From NCBI RefSeq assembly GCF_026168105.1, contig NZ_LBMW01000038.1, forward strand, positions 1 to 64,000: 64,000 bases of DNA, in the 5' to 3' direction. This document shows positions 33,473 to 42,201 of the stretch, piece by piece. Under the pieces are notes generated by a model, which worked only from the letters and a program-made list of their open reading frames with translations, was not told where the DNA came from and did not search any database. Source of the DNA: Streptomyces hygroscopicus. Its GTDB lineage: Bacteria > Actinomycetota > Actinomycetes > Streptomycetales > Streptomycetaceae. Position 1 is the stretch's first letter; each line of letters opens with the position of its first letter. The translations under genes and the position numbers were made by a program.

Positions 33473-34627
33473 ATGATCACGCAAGAGCAGGTCGATCGAA
33501 TCCTGCGGCTGAACGGCAACGGGCTCCCCCTGGTCTCCCTCTACGTTCCGGCGGACCCACCGCAGGGGACCGGACGCCGTACCTTCAGCACCCGCGTGGC
33601 CAGCCTGCTGGACCGTATCCGTCCGCTCGCCGAGGACGGCTCGGCCGACCGCGCCGCACGGCTCTCCCTGCGCGAGGACATCGCGAGGATCGGGAAGTCC
33701 ATCGAGGAGGAGCCCCAGCGGCCCGCCGCCGTCGCGGTCTTCTCCTGCAGCGGCAACGACATCTACGAAGAGGTGTGGCTGCCCCGGCGCACCCGCGAAC
33801 GCATCGTGGTGGACGTCGATCCCTACGTCCGGCCGTTGCTGGGCGTTCTCGACGAGTACTACCGCACCTGCGCCGTCGTCGTGGACAAGGGGATCGGCGA
33901 GGTCTGGGAGCACTACCTCGACCAGGTCCGGGAGCTGAAGGTCATCCGCGACCGAGTGCTCCGCAAGCACGACTACGCGGACGAATACGCCGAGTACCAC
34001 GTGCGCAACAAGGCCGACGAGCTGAGCAAGAAACACTACCGGCGGCTGGTCGGCGAGCTCAAACAGCTGTTTGGCCACGGGGGTTACGACCTGCTCGCCG
34101 TCGGCGGCGTCACGCACGAGGTCCCGGTCTTCGTCGACTTCCTGCCGCGTGAACTGAAGGACCGCCTCGTCAGCACCTTCGCCATCGACCGCGAGGGCGC
34201 GACGCCCGCGGACATCAGGGAGAAGGTGCAGGAACTGGTCTCCGAACACGCGCACGAGGAGCAGCGGCAGCTCGTCGGCGAGATCCTGGAAGCCAAGGCG
34301 ACCCGCAGACCCGCCGCCGTCGGACTCGACGAGACGCTGTGGGCGGCCTCTCTGGCCGCGGTCCGGACGCTGGCGGTGGACGACGATGCCGTCGTGCCCG
34401 GGGTCGTCTGCGACCGGGACGGGCTGCTCGCGCGCTCGGGGAAGACCTGTCCGCTCTGCGGGGAGCCGCTGCGGGAGGTGCCCGACGTGGTCGGCGAGCT
34501 GACCGAGACCGTGATCGACGAAGGGGGCGAGGTCCGGCATATCGAGGTGCCGACGGAGCTGCGGTCGGAGCAGGCCGGAGCCCTGCTGCGGTTCGCGCTC
34601 CCGCCGCAGCCGACCGCCGGGTCCTAG
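33473..34627 (+). CDS. baeRF / Vms1-like release-factor-fold protein
   Basis: A 384-residue protein related to bacterial homologues of the archaeo-eukaryotic release factor eRF1 (baeRF families), to which M. tuberculosis Rv2629 also belongs. N-terminal VSLYVPADPPQGTGRRTF, a middle EVWEHYLDQVRELKVIRDRV and the late VGLDETLWAA segment are typical. Near the C-terminus CPLCGEPL is a single knuckle-like CxxC. These proteins are thought to act on ribosomes or peptidyl-tRNA during stress or hibernation; activity here is not proven. The ATG at 33473 follows AGGAG. Confidence 0.8.
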   Translation: MITQEQVDRILRLNGNGLPLVSLYVPADPPQGTGRRTFSTRVASLLDRIRPLAEDGSADRAARLSLREDIARIGKSIEEEPQRPAAVAVFSCSGNDIYEEVWLPRRTRERIVVDVDPYVRPLLGVLDEYYRTCAVVVDKGIGEVWEHYLDQVRELKVIRDRVLRKHDYADEYAEYHVRNKADELSKKHYRRLVGELKQLFGHGGYDLLAVGGVTHEVPVFVDFLPRELKDRLVSTFAIDREGATPADIREKVQELVSEHAHEEQRQLVGEILEAKATRRPAAVGLDETLWAASLAAVRTLAVDDDAVVPGVVCDRDGLLARSGKTCPLCGEPLREVPDVVGELTETVIDEGGEVRHIEVPTELRSEQAGALLRFALPPQPTAGS

Positions 34628-35053
34628 GGTTCGGGCGCCTCCGTCGGTACTTCGGGGCGCTTCCGCCGGTACGGGGCCGGCCGGGCGCCTCCACCGCGCG
34701 GGTCCTGCCGCACGCCCGCCGGACGCGCCGTGCTCTCAGCCCTCGGCCACCCGCACCGCGCCGCAGGAAACCGCGGGCGGGGTACGGCCGTCCCGACCCC
34801 AGACGCACCCGAGGACACGGCTCTCACACACGCCGGACACGACCTCGACCGTGCCCGCAGGCAGGCAGGCCCGGACGGACGGCCGCCGGAGCCGGTCCGT
34901 CGTCTCCCGCACCCCTGCCTCCGGAAACCTCAGATCTTCCGCAAACTTTCTTCCACGGCGTTGCTGGCCCCACAGCTGTTTGCCAGGGTTTCGGGCACCC
35001 CCCAGCTCCCCGTCGGCGATCCCCCCTCTTCGCAGGGGCGAACCGGAGGTTCG
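34628..35053. other. intergenic region without a gene
   Basis: A 426-bp spacer before the gamma-glutamyltransferase gene. It is GC-rich at first, then mixed from about 34925 to 35050 where the promoter probably lies. No supported ORF, RNA or clear hairpin was found. Confidence 0.5.
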
Positions 35054-36901
35054 ATGACCATCCGCCGTGCCCTGGTGGCCGCCGCGTCCGCGGCGTTGCT
35101 CACTCTTCCCCTGCTCCCCGCCGCCGCCGCTTCACCCCCCAGAGCGACCCACGGGGCATCGTCCGGGCTGCGGCCGCCCGCGAAGGAGGCCGTCGCCGTG
35201 GGCAGCGGTGGGGCCGTCTCCAGCGTGAACCCGTACGCCTCCCACGTCGGTCTCGACGTGCTGCGGCACGGCGGCAACGCGGTGGACGCCGCCGTCGCCA
35301 CGGCCGCCGCGCTCGGTGTCGTCGAACCGTACTCGGCCGGCATCGGGGGCGGCGGCTACTTCGTGTACTACGACGCCCGTACGAAGAGGGTGCACACCAT
35401 CGACGGCCGCGAGACGGGGCCCGCCCGTATGCGCCAGGACTCCTTCACCGACCCGGCCACGGGCAAGGCGATCCCGTTCGACGAGGCCGTCAACTCCGGC
35501 CTGTCCGTGGGCGTTCCGGGTACTCCGGCGACATGGCAGAAGGCTCTGGGGAAGTGGGGCACCGTCACCCTGGGCCAGGCCCTGCGTCCCGCGACCCGTA
35601 TCGCTGACGACGGCTTCGTGGTCAACGACGAGTTCCGTGCCCAGACCAAGATGAACGAGGCACGATTCCGCGACTTCACCTCGACCGCCCAACTGTTCCT
35701 GCCGAACGGCCGGTTGCCCGTCGTCGGCACGCGCTTCCGCAACCCGGACCTGGCACGCACGTACCGGGAACTCGCCCGTGAAGGTGTGAACGCCCTGTAC
35801 CGCGGCCCCATCGGACGCGACGTGGCGCGGACCGTCCAGAACCCGCCGGTGGCCAAGGGCGCCACGCGCACCGTGCGCCCCGGGCTCATGCAACGCTCGG
35901 ACCTCGCCGGCTACCGCGCGATCCTGCGGGCCCCCACGCACACGACGTATCACGGCCTGGACGTCTACTCAATGGCGCCGTCGTCCTCCGGCGGCACCAC
36001 GGTCGGCGAGGCGTTGAACATCCTGGAGAACTTCCGCCTCTCGCCCTCCGACAAGGTCCAGGCGCTGCACGACTATCTGGAGGCCAGCCGGATCGCGTTC
36101 GCGGACCGCAACCGCTGGGTCGGCGACCCGGCGTTCTCCGACCTACCGGCCAAGGAACTGCTGTCCAAGGACTTCGCCAAGGACCGAGCCTGTCTGATCC
36201 GGCCCGACACGTCTTTGACCAGCCCGCTCGCCCCCGGCGACCCGCGAAACCCCGGCCAGGGCTGCTCCCGCGGCACGGGCAGCCAGGAGCCGTACGAGGG
36301 GCCGTCGACCACCCACCTGGTGACCTCCGACCGCTGGGGCAACGTCGTCTCCTACACGCTGACCATCGAGCAGACCGGCGGCTCGGCGATCACCGTCCCG
36401 GGCCGCGGGTTCCTGCTCAACAACGAGCTGACGGACTTCGACTTCACCCCGCTGCAGGAGGGCGTGCCCGACCCGAACCTGCCGGGCCCGGGCAAGCGGC
36501 CGCGCAGCAGCATGTCGCCGACGCTCGTGATGCGCGACGGCAGCCCGCTGATCGCGGTGGGCTCCCCGGGCGGCGCCACCATCATCACCACCGTGCTGCA
36601 GACCCTCGTGAACCGGCTCGACCTCGGAATGTCCCTGCCGGAGGCGGTCGCCGCGCCGCGCATCTCGCAACGCAACCGCACGACGACCGAGGCCGAACCG
36701 GCCTTCCTCGACTCGCCGGAGCGCCCGGCGCTCGAAGCCCTCGGCGAGCACTTCGTCCTCGCACCGGCGACCTTCACGCCGTCACCGGAGATCGGCGCGG
36801 TCGCGGCGCTGGAGTTCGGGCCCGACGGCAAGGTCACGGCGGTGGCCGAGCCCAAGCGCCGCGGCGGCGGCTCGGCGATGGTGGTCCACAAGACCTCCTG
36901 A
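35054..36901 (+). CDS. secreted gamma-glutamyltransferase
   Basis: A 615-residue Ntn-hydrolase with an N-terminal signal peptide (hydrophobic residues 6-26). It cleaves itself before Thr419 (GPSTTHLV), which then is the nucleophile that transfers or hydrolyses gamma-glutamyl groups of glutathione-like compounds. The large subunit carries GGNAVDAAVATAAALGVVEP and GIGGGGYF near the substrate site, and the small subunit carries SPGGATIITTVLQ. A strong GGAGG precedes ATG 35054. Streptomyces lack glutathione, so the likely substrates are external peptides or poly-gamma-glutamyl compounds. Confidence 0.93.
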   Translation: MTIRRALVAAASAALLTLPLLPAAAASPPRATHGASSGLRPPAKEAVAVGSGGAVSSVNPYASHVGLDVLRHGGNAVDAAVATAAALGVVEPYSAGIGGGGYFVYYDARTKRVHTIDGRETGPARMRQDSFTDPATGKAIPFDEAVNSGLSVGVPGTPATWQKALGKWGTVTLGQALRPATRIADDGFVVNDEFRAQTKMNEARFRDFTSTAQLFLPNGRLPVVGTRFRNPDLARTYRELAREGVNALYRGPIGRDVARTVQNPPVAKGATRTVRPGLMQRSDLAGYRAILRAPTHTTYHGLDVYSMAPSSSGGTTVGEALNILENFRLSPSDKVQALHDYLEASRIAFADRNRWVGDPAFSDLPAKELLSKDFAKDRACLIRPDTSLTSPLAPGDPRNPGQGCSRGTGSQEPYEGPSTTHLVTSDRWGNVVSYTLTIEQTGGSAITVPGRGFLLNNELTDFDFTPLQEGVPDPNLPGPGKRPRSSMSPTLVMRDGSPLIAVGSPGGATIITTVLQTLVNRLDLGMSLPEAVAAPRISQRNRTTTEAEPAFLDSPERPALEALGEHFVLAPATFTPSPEIGAVAALEFGPDGKVTAVAEPKRRGGGSAMVVHKTS

Positions 36902-36972
36902 CGCCGGACCCGGACGCCGGTATCGGGGCACGGCCGCCCAAGTGGCGTGACCCCCCTCCCGCGAGAGATCAG

Positions 36973-37002
36973 GCGCGCCGGTCCGCCAGGGGACCGGCGC
37001 GC
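36973..37002. terminator. hairpin terminator after gamma-glutamyltransferase
   Basis: A perfect 12-bp stem (36973-36984 with 36991-37002) and a 6-base loop. Confidence 0.88.
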
Positions 37003-37120
37003 TTGCTGGTCGGGCGAGGCGGAGGCGAAGCCGTGGAGACGGGCGTTTCGCGAGGGTCAGGGGCCGCCGGCCGAGCCGTCAGGAGCGGTCCAGGGCGTAG
37101 GGGCCTGGCGCTATTGGCGG

Positions 37121-37220
37121 TTGGCGTCTGGCTTTGGGGGTGGGCGTCTGGCTTTGGCGGTGGGCGCCTGGTGTCGGTGGTGGGGATCGGGCTTCGGTGG
37201 TGGGCGCGCGGCGTCGGCGG
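37121..37220. repeat. degenerate 20-bp tandem repeat, five copies
   Basis: Copies start at 37121, 37141, 37161, 37181 and 37201; the first two (T/GGGCGTCTGGCTTTGG-type) are almost identical and the rest increasingly diverged. The block runs directly into the hexamer array. Confidence 0.75.
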
Positions 37221-37253
37221 TCGGTGCTCGGTCGTCGTCGGATGGGTGTCGGA

Positions 37254-37457
37254 ATCGGACTCGGAGCCGGACTCAGGGCCGGAGTCGGCATCAGGGCCGG
37301 AGTCGGCGTCAGAGCCGGAGCCGAAGCCGGAGTCGGAGTCGGCTTCGGCTTCGGAGTCGGAGTCGGTGTCGGAGCCGGACTCAGAGCGGGGCTCAGAGCC
37401 GGACTGAGAGTCGGCGTCAGAGCCGGAGTCGGCTTCGGAGTCAGAGCCGGACTCGGA
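37254..37457. repeat. hexanucleotide array, 34 units
   Basis: 204 bp divide exactly into 34 hexamers of the form NYCGGN or NYCAGN (for example GCCGGA, GTCGGC, CTCAGA). It ends 6 bp before the stop codon of the GNAT-AAA gene. Because the unit is a multiple of three, several frames are open through it, including one on the + strand that would encode Ser/Glu/Asp/Pro repeats; I do not regard that as a gene. Confidence 0.8.
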
Positions 37458-37463
37458 ACGGTC

Positions 37464-38741
37464 TCACAATCGGCTGTACTTCTCGATGTCCTCGGTGAAC
37501 TCCTCGATCGCCTGAGCGGTGAGCGTCGGCCGGGTGTCGGCGATGGCGTTCATGTAGTCCTCGGTGGTGGCCGGTCCGCCCTGGCGATGCGTGACTTCGC
37601 GTTCGAACGCCGCCTGCGCCGCCTTGCGTGCGGCGAACTCGATGTCGGCCGGGGTGAACAGCTCACTGGCCGCGACCAGTTGGGTGAGATCCACCGAGTC
37701 GGCGACGTTCCTGAGGTAGCGGGTCCAGATCGCTGTGCGGGCGGTTGGGTCCGGAGGGCCGATCGGGATGACGTAGTCGAACCGGCCGGGCCGCAGGAAG
37801 GCCGCGTCGAGAGAGCGTACGGAGTTGGTCGCGCAGGCCAGAAGCCGAGCGTCGTGCTCGCGGAAGCCCGGGATGAGTTTGAGCAACTCGTTGGTCACCC
37901 CGTGCCCGGGATCGATCGCCTGCCCGGATCGCACACCGGCGATCTCCTCGACCTCGTCGATGAAAAGCAGCACCGACTCCAGTTCGGCGAGGTCCGCGAA
38001 GGCCTGCCGCAGCGCGACGGCCAGCCCCTCGCTCGTGGCGGCCGCGAGCCGGGAGGGGAAGAGTTCCACGAACGGCCAGCGGAGCCGTGAGGCCACCGCC
38101 TTGGCGAAGCTGGTCTTTCCCGTGCCCGGCGGACCGAACAGGATGACCGCCTTCGGCGGGGCGACGCCGTAGCGGTCGGCCAGCACCGGTTCTGTCAGCG
38201 GGAGCACGATACGGCGTTCGATCACCTGCTTCTCCTGCTCCATGCCGGCCATGGCGTCCCAGAGCCCCTCGTGCAGCAGCCGGCCGCCCAGCGCCGTGAG
38301 GGTGTCGGCGTTGGCGGTTGCCCGCGGCTCGACCTTCTCGTAGTAGGTCAGGCCGTCGCGGAACCGGTAGCCGGAGTGCTCCAGAGCCCTCGTCCCGGCG
38401 GCATGGGCGGGCAGCAGGGCACTGATGCGCCGCACGCCCAGCGCCCGCAGGCGCCGTTCCAACTCGGCGAGCAGGGCACTGCCGATCCCGCGCTCGCGCC
38501 AGCGGGAAGCGAGCGCCACCTGGAGCACCCACGCTCGCCTGCCGTGCGCCTGCGCCACGGCCATTCCCACCACCTCGTCGCCGACCACCGCGACCACTGC
38601 CGTCTGACCGGCCTCGGCCGTGGCCATCACCTCGGAGACCGGAAAGACCGGGGTCTCGTCGGCCTGGCGGCTCTGGTCCCAGATCTGGATCGCCTGGTCG
38701 AGATCGTCATCGTGATAGTCGCGCAGATGCCATGCGGGCAT
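37464..38741 (-). CDS. GNAT acetyltransferase fused to AAA+ ATPase
   Basis: A 425-residue two-domain protein. Residues 1-140 form a GNAT acetyltransferase with acetyl-CoA loop RWRERGIGSALL (80-91). Residues about 165-425 form an AAA+ ATPase with Walker A GPPGTGKTS (203-211), Walker B LLFIDEVEE (259-267), sensor-1 ACATNSV and an arginine-finger-like FLRPGRFD. The AAA part resembles FtsH/CDC48-type unfolding modules without protease. The fusion suggests ATP-driven remodelling linked to acetylation of a substrate, which is inference. The ATG at 38741 gives the normal GNAT start. A hexamer repeat lies right after the stop. Confidence 0.88.
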   Translation of the reverse strand: MPAWHLRDYHDDDLDQAIQIWDQSRQADETPVFPVSEVMATAEAGQTAVVAVVGDEVVGMAVAQAHGRRAWVLQVALASRWRERGIGSALLAELERRLRALGVRRISALLPAHAAGTRALEHSGYRFRDGLTYYEKVEPRATANADTLTALGGRLLHEGLWDAMAGMEQEKQVIERRIVLPLTEPVLADRYGVAPPKAVILFGPPGTGKTSFAKAVASRLRWPFVELFPSRLAAATSEGLAVALRQAFADLAELESVLLFIDEVEEIAGVRSGQAIDPGHGVTNELLKLIPGFREHDARLLACATNSVRSLDAAFLRPGRFDYVIPIGPPDPTARTAIWTRYLRNVADSVDLTQLVAASELFTPADIEFAARKAAQAAFEREVTHRQGGPATTEDYMNAIADTRPTLTAQAIEEFTEDIEKYSRL

Positions 38742-39025
38742 GGCCACCACCTCGCCCGACCCGGGAGTTCCATTGTCTCCCGCCGGCGTGCCGGACGCCG
38801 AGCCGAGCACTCGGCGGCGATGTCGCCGAAGTCGTGGCGCACTTCTGCATCCGTGTCGCCCTTCGCCCCCCTGCGACCGCCCGTTAGGCTCTCGCTGCCA
38901 CACAGGTTCCGATCTTCACGGAGGGCAGGACGGCGGGAATCAATCGCGAGCGCCTCGTCAGAACGCTGACGTTCTGGCTGCGTCCTGCCTTCGCACTGCG
39001 GGTCATCAACCGATTTCAGAAGATC

Positions 39026-39868
39026 GTGGGTTTCGACCGCTCGATGGCCCTGGCGTCCAGCGCGCTCACGGCATTGGTCCCGCTCTCCATCCTCATCGGC
39101 GCCGTCCTGGGCAAATTCGTGCACTACGACGCCGCAGAGCGGGTCATCAAGCGCTACAACCTCACCGGATCGGGCGCCACGGCAGTCAGCTCCCTTTTCT
39201 CCCCTGCACAAGGCGCAGGTACGAGCGTGGGCATCTTCGGGGTCGTCTTTCTGACGATCTCGGTGCTGAGTTTCACGCGAGCCGCGCAGCGGCTCTTCGA
39301 ACAGACATGGGAACTCAAGCCCCTCAGCGTGCGCAACACGCGCAACGGCTTGTGGTGGATCCTCACTCTCGGCGGCTACGCAGTGCTCACCGCTCTGCTC
39401 TCCGCGGTCGTTGGCAGGGGCCGGCTGGGTCTGGCGGCCGTAGCGTGCCAGGTACTGGTGACCGCCGCATTCCTCGTGTGGAGCGGCTGGATCCTGTCGG
39501 CGAAGCGGATCGGCCAGTCGGACCTGCTCCCTTTCGGCATCACCGCGGCCCTCCTGACGGCGGCCTATTCGGTGGGCGCAACCGTCTACCTGCCGCGTCT
39601 CTTCAACTCCTACGCCTCCCGCTACGGGGTGGTCGGTGCCGTCTTCGCGATGATCTCGGCCATCTTCGCAGCCATGTTCGTCATCGTTGCGTCGGCGGCA
39701 CTGGGACGAGAGGTGGGAGACGAGCTCGGCAGGATCCGTCGGGGTCACCGCCCTTCCGACCATGAGGTCCGCCGGCAGTGGGACAGCGTGGTCGAGCAGA
39801 CCCGGTCGCGTTGGCGTACAGCAAGAGAACAGGTCTCTCATCGTCGGATCAAGAGCCCGGACCGCTGA
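39026..39868 (+). CDS. YihY/virulence factor BrkB-family membrane protein
   Basis: A protein of at least 280 residues with six hydrophobic segments and the YihY family signatures (SMALASSALTALVPL, LTISVLSFTRAAQRLFEQTW, AALLTAAYSVGATVYLPRLF). YihY proteins were once miscalled RNase BN; they are membrane proteins of unclear role. Start problem: GTG 39026 is the first usual start codon, but coding sequence clearly continues upstream for about 27 codons (RTLTFWLRPAFALRVINRF) with no ATG/GTG/TTG in frame. The real start may be a rare codon, or the 5' end is damaged. Confidence 0.75.
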   Translation: MGFDRSMALASSALTALVPLSILIGAVLGKFVHYDAAERVIKRYNLTGSGATAVSSLFSPAQGAGTSVGIFGVVFLTISVLSFTRAAQRLFEQTWELKPLSVRNTRNGLWWILTLGGYAVLTALLSAVVGRGRLGLAAVACQVLVTAAFLVWSGWILSAKRIGQSDLLPFGITAALLTAAYSVGATVYLPRLFNSYASRYGVVGAVFAMISAIFAAMFVIVASAALGREVGDELGRIRRGHRPSDHEVRRQWDSVVEQTRSRWRTAREQVSHRRIKSPDR

Positions 39869-40120
39869 CGGGCAGTGTCGGCCGCTGCCGGCATCCACGT
39901 TCCCACGGCTTCGGTCAGGAAAAGGTTGTGTACGCGGCTTGATGACCCACGTCGCGCTCGACCGCACTCCCGGCCGCGGGGAACGCCAGCCCTCCCCACC
40001 GGGCCGAACGTCACTGGTCGCCGGGGCGGACCGGTGCTGTCATGGGTAGGGGAGACGGCGTGGACAACCGGCCGCGGAGGCCGGGGCGCCGCTCGTCGTG
40101 ACGCGGAGGAGGCCGATGTC

Positions 40121-40765
40121 ATGCTGCACCGCCGCACGGTCGGTGACGTGATGACCGAGGAGGTCATCACCCTCCGCCCCGACACACCCTTCCACGAGAT
40201 CGCAGTCCTGCTGGACGCGAACGACATCGCCGCGGCCCCGGTCATCGACGACGAGGGCGCCCCCATCGGCGTCGTGTCCTCGTCCGACGTACTGCGGCAC
40301 GAGACGGGCATGCCTGATCCGCAGGGGCTGGACGGGAACGACGAGAGCGCCTGGGGAAAGGCCCGGGCCCGGACCGCGGGCGCGCTCATGAGCAGCCCCG
40401 CCTTCACGGCCCGTGCCGACTGGACGATCCCCCGGACCGCGCGGGAACTCCGCAGGCGGCACGTCAAGCAACTGCCGGTGATCGACGACGACGGACTCCT
40501 CACCGGAATCGTCAGCCGCAGCGACCTGCTGGACGCCTTCATCCGCTCGGACGCCGAGATCCGCGGCGAGGTCGAGAGGGACGTCCTGGGGCGCATCCTC
40601 GGCCTGGAAGAGGGCACCGTCGCGATCGAGGTCCGGGACGGGGCCGTCACCCTGCGGGGTCATGTCCCGGAACCGCGCCTCGTCCCGGTGGTCGTGGGGC
40701 TGTGCCAGGGCGTCGACGGTGTCGTCGAGGTGGACGCCCACCTGGCCGCTGCCCGGGCGGGCTAG
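40121..40765 (+). CDS. CBS-pair plus BON domain protein
   Basis: A 214-residue cytoplasmic protein with two CBS domains (about residues 5-60, VGDVMTEEVITLRPDTPF, and 87-140, ALMSSPAFTARADW to SRSDLLDAF) and a C-terminal BON domain (about 147-212). CBS pairs bind adenine nucleotides, and BON binds membranes or other partners. Proteins of this build appear in actinobacterial stress/hypoxia regulons and are often next to universal stress genes. Strong ribosome site GGAGGAGG before ATG 40121. The frame opens upstream to 39875, but that part has no conserved sequence. Confidence 0.88.
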   Translation: MLHRRTVGDVMTEEVITLRPDTPFHEIAVLLDANDIAAAPVIDDEGAPIGVVSSSDVLRHETGMPDPQGLDGNDESAWGKARARTAGALMSSPAFTARADWTIPRTARELRRRHVKQLPVIDDDGLLTGIVSRSDLLDAFIRSDAEIRGEVERDVLGRILGLEEGTVAIEVRDGAVTLRGHVPEPRLVPVVVGLCQGVDGVVEVDAHLAAARAG

Positions 40766-40841
40766 CCGTTGGTGACTTCGTACGCCGGAGCCAATGCAAG
40801 TAGGGCTCTACGCCCCTTCTTGGTCGCCCGACGTCCGGAGC

Positions 40842-41180
40842 TCACGGAACCGCCCCCAGCCTGACCAGCCCGGTCACCACGGCTGCGTCTTCGTCTACGC
40901 TCAGTGACCGGAAGCGCGATGCGTCGACCTCCGGCAGCACGAGCCGGAGGACGAGTGCTTCCCAGATGAGATTGCCGCCGTGGCCCAGCTCCTCGGCCGG
41001 CCACTCGCGGAAGCCCGCGAGTGCCGTGCGGCGGCTGCCCTCGTGGTAGCCGTTCAGAAATGTCTCGCAGTTCCAGAAGGAGCCGTCCAGGCCGTGGGCG
41101 CCCGGGCGTCGGTGGATGTCCGCGAGAAGGTCCGGGAGATCAAGTCCCTTGGCCTGATCCCCCGGGAGCGCGGCGCTCAC
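40842..41180 (-). CDS. conserved hypothetical protein
   Basis: A 112-residue soluble protein (VSAALPGDQAKGLDLPDLL at the N-terminus) with the protein-like segments HGLDGSFWNCETFLNGY and NLIWEALVLRLVLPEVD. The GTG at 41180 overlaps the stop of the upstream 42-codon ORF by four bases (GTGA), which suggests a coupled operon after the DUF4291 gene. An open frame extends upstream without protein character. Family not recognised. Confidence 0.6.
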   Translation of the reverse strand: MSAALPGDQAKGLDLPDLLADIHRRPGAHGLDGSFWNCETFLNGYHEGSRRTALAGFREWPAEELGHGGNLIWEALVLRLVLPEVDASRFRSLSVDEDAAVVTGLVRLGAVP

Positions 41181-41305
41181 TCTTCGGTGAACTTCGCGAC
41201 GCCGATCGGGCAGGAGACACCTGTCCCGCCGAGCCTGTGCTGCCACGTGACCCATGGGCCGGAGCCGGCGAGGTGGACCAGCCCGTCATCCGCACAGGTG
41301 GGCAA
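41177..41305 (-). CDS. short ORF with an MsrA-like tail, possibly a remnant
   Basis: A 42-codon frame starting at TTG 41305 inside the end of the DUF4291 gene and ending in LGGTGVSCPIGVAKFTEE. The LGGTGVSCPIG segment is what methionine sulfoxide reductase A proteins of the GLGGTGVSCPIG type have at their C-terminus, while the part before it does not match. It is either a small coupled gene or a fusion with an msrA remnant. Compare the second remnant at 42828-43030. Confidence 0.35.
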   Translation of the reverse strand: MPTCADDGLVHLAGSGPWVTWQHRLGGTGVSCPIGVAKFTEE

Positions 41306-41879
41306 GGAGATCGTCTTCGATGGGATAGGGGCGTTCCTGGGGCATCAGCCTGGCGGCGGAGTCCAGGTCCCCACCACTGACGAGGACCTGGATCTCGTGG
41401 GCGAGTGGGGTCACGTCGCGGATGGCGACCGTCCACTCGTCCGCGTAGCGTCCTGCGGCCTCACCGGAGAGGCCGAGTTGCAGCGACCGATACGGCAGGG
41501 GTTGCAGGTGCAGGTCCCGCTCTGGGTCCCACTGCACGCGGGTGGGCGCGCGCTTCAGCTGACGCTGCCAGGTGGCGCGGTCGGGGTGGACCTCGCGGGC
41601 GTAGCTCGACAGGCAGGCGTGGCGCAGCGCCCACTCGAAGCCGTCGCGGGTGATCTCGACAGCGAGAACGGTCTCCTGCCCTGCTTTCGCACCCCAGCCG
41701 CAGCGGTACATCATCCACAGGAACGACGGCTTGATCCACGTCATCCTGTCCCGCTTCCACACGGCGGGGAATCGGCCGTCGCGAACAGCAGGCAGGCCGA
41801 TGTCCGGGGAGTACGCCTGGTAGACGGTGATCGTGGATTCCGAGTGGGCCGCACGGATCCTGCGTTGCGGTTCTTCCAT
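41286..41879 (-). CDS. DUF4291 family protein
   Basis: A 197-residue protein with the DUF4291 hallmarks: QRRIRAAHSESTITVYQAYS at the start, FPAVWKRDRMTWIKPSFLWMMYRCGW in the middle, and VQWDPERDLHLQPLPYRSLQ with LRHACLSSYA. It is Trp- and Arg-rich with conserved acidic residues. The function of the family is unknown; it occurs in bacteria and fungi. The ATG at 41879 matches the family start. Two short coupled ORFs follow on the same strand. Confidence 0.92.
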   Translation of the reverse strand: MEEPQRRIRAAHSESTITVYQAYSPDIGLPAVRDGRFPAVWKRDRMTWIKPSFLWMMYRCGWGAKAGQETVLAVEITRDGFEWALRHACLSSYAREVHPDRATWQRQLKRAPTRVQWDPERDLHLQPLPYRSLQLGLSGEAAGRYADEWTVAIRDVTPLAHEIQVLVSGGDLDSAARLMPQERPYPIEDDLLAHLCG

Positions 41880-42201
41880 GGCGTACAGCGTGGGGTCGAC
41901 CGGTTCAGGCGGCCACTGATTTTTGACTGCCGTTCGCCGCGAGAGGTCCGGCCGCAGCACCGTACGGATGGCCGGTGCCACGGCTCTTCGGAGCCTACGG
42001 CCAGCTCGTCCGTGGCTTCCGGAGCGATACCTGCCGGGGGAATAGGTCCCCGAGTCCGCCTGGTACGGGTGCGCTCCTCGCGGCGGCCGGTGGTCGTCGA
42101 CCGCAGGGCGGGTCGGGCGGTCTCGGAATCGCCTGGAGGCCTCGCGCGTTGAGGACAGCGGGCAGGGATGCCGCGGAGCTGACAGAAATTGGAGGGTCGT
42201 A
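41880..42201. other. intergenic region without a gene
   Basis: A 322-bp region between the divergent DUF4291 and msrA genes. It presumably holds both promoters. No supported ORF; a weak GGGGG/CCCC hairpin is near 42038-42052. Confidence 0.5.

Noticed and set aside
37003..37407. A protein with Ser-Asp/Glu-Pro repeats from the hexamer array
   Set aside because: No signal peptide, ribosome site or anchor; the hexamer unit keeps frames open by itself.
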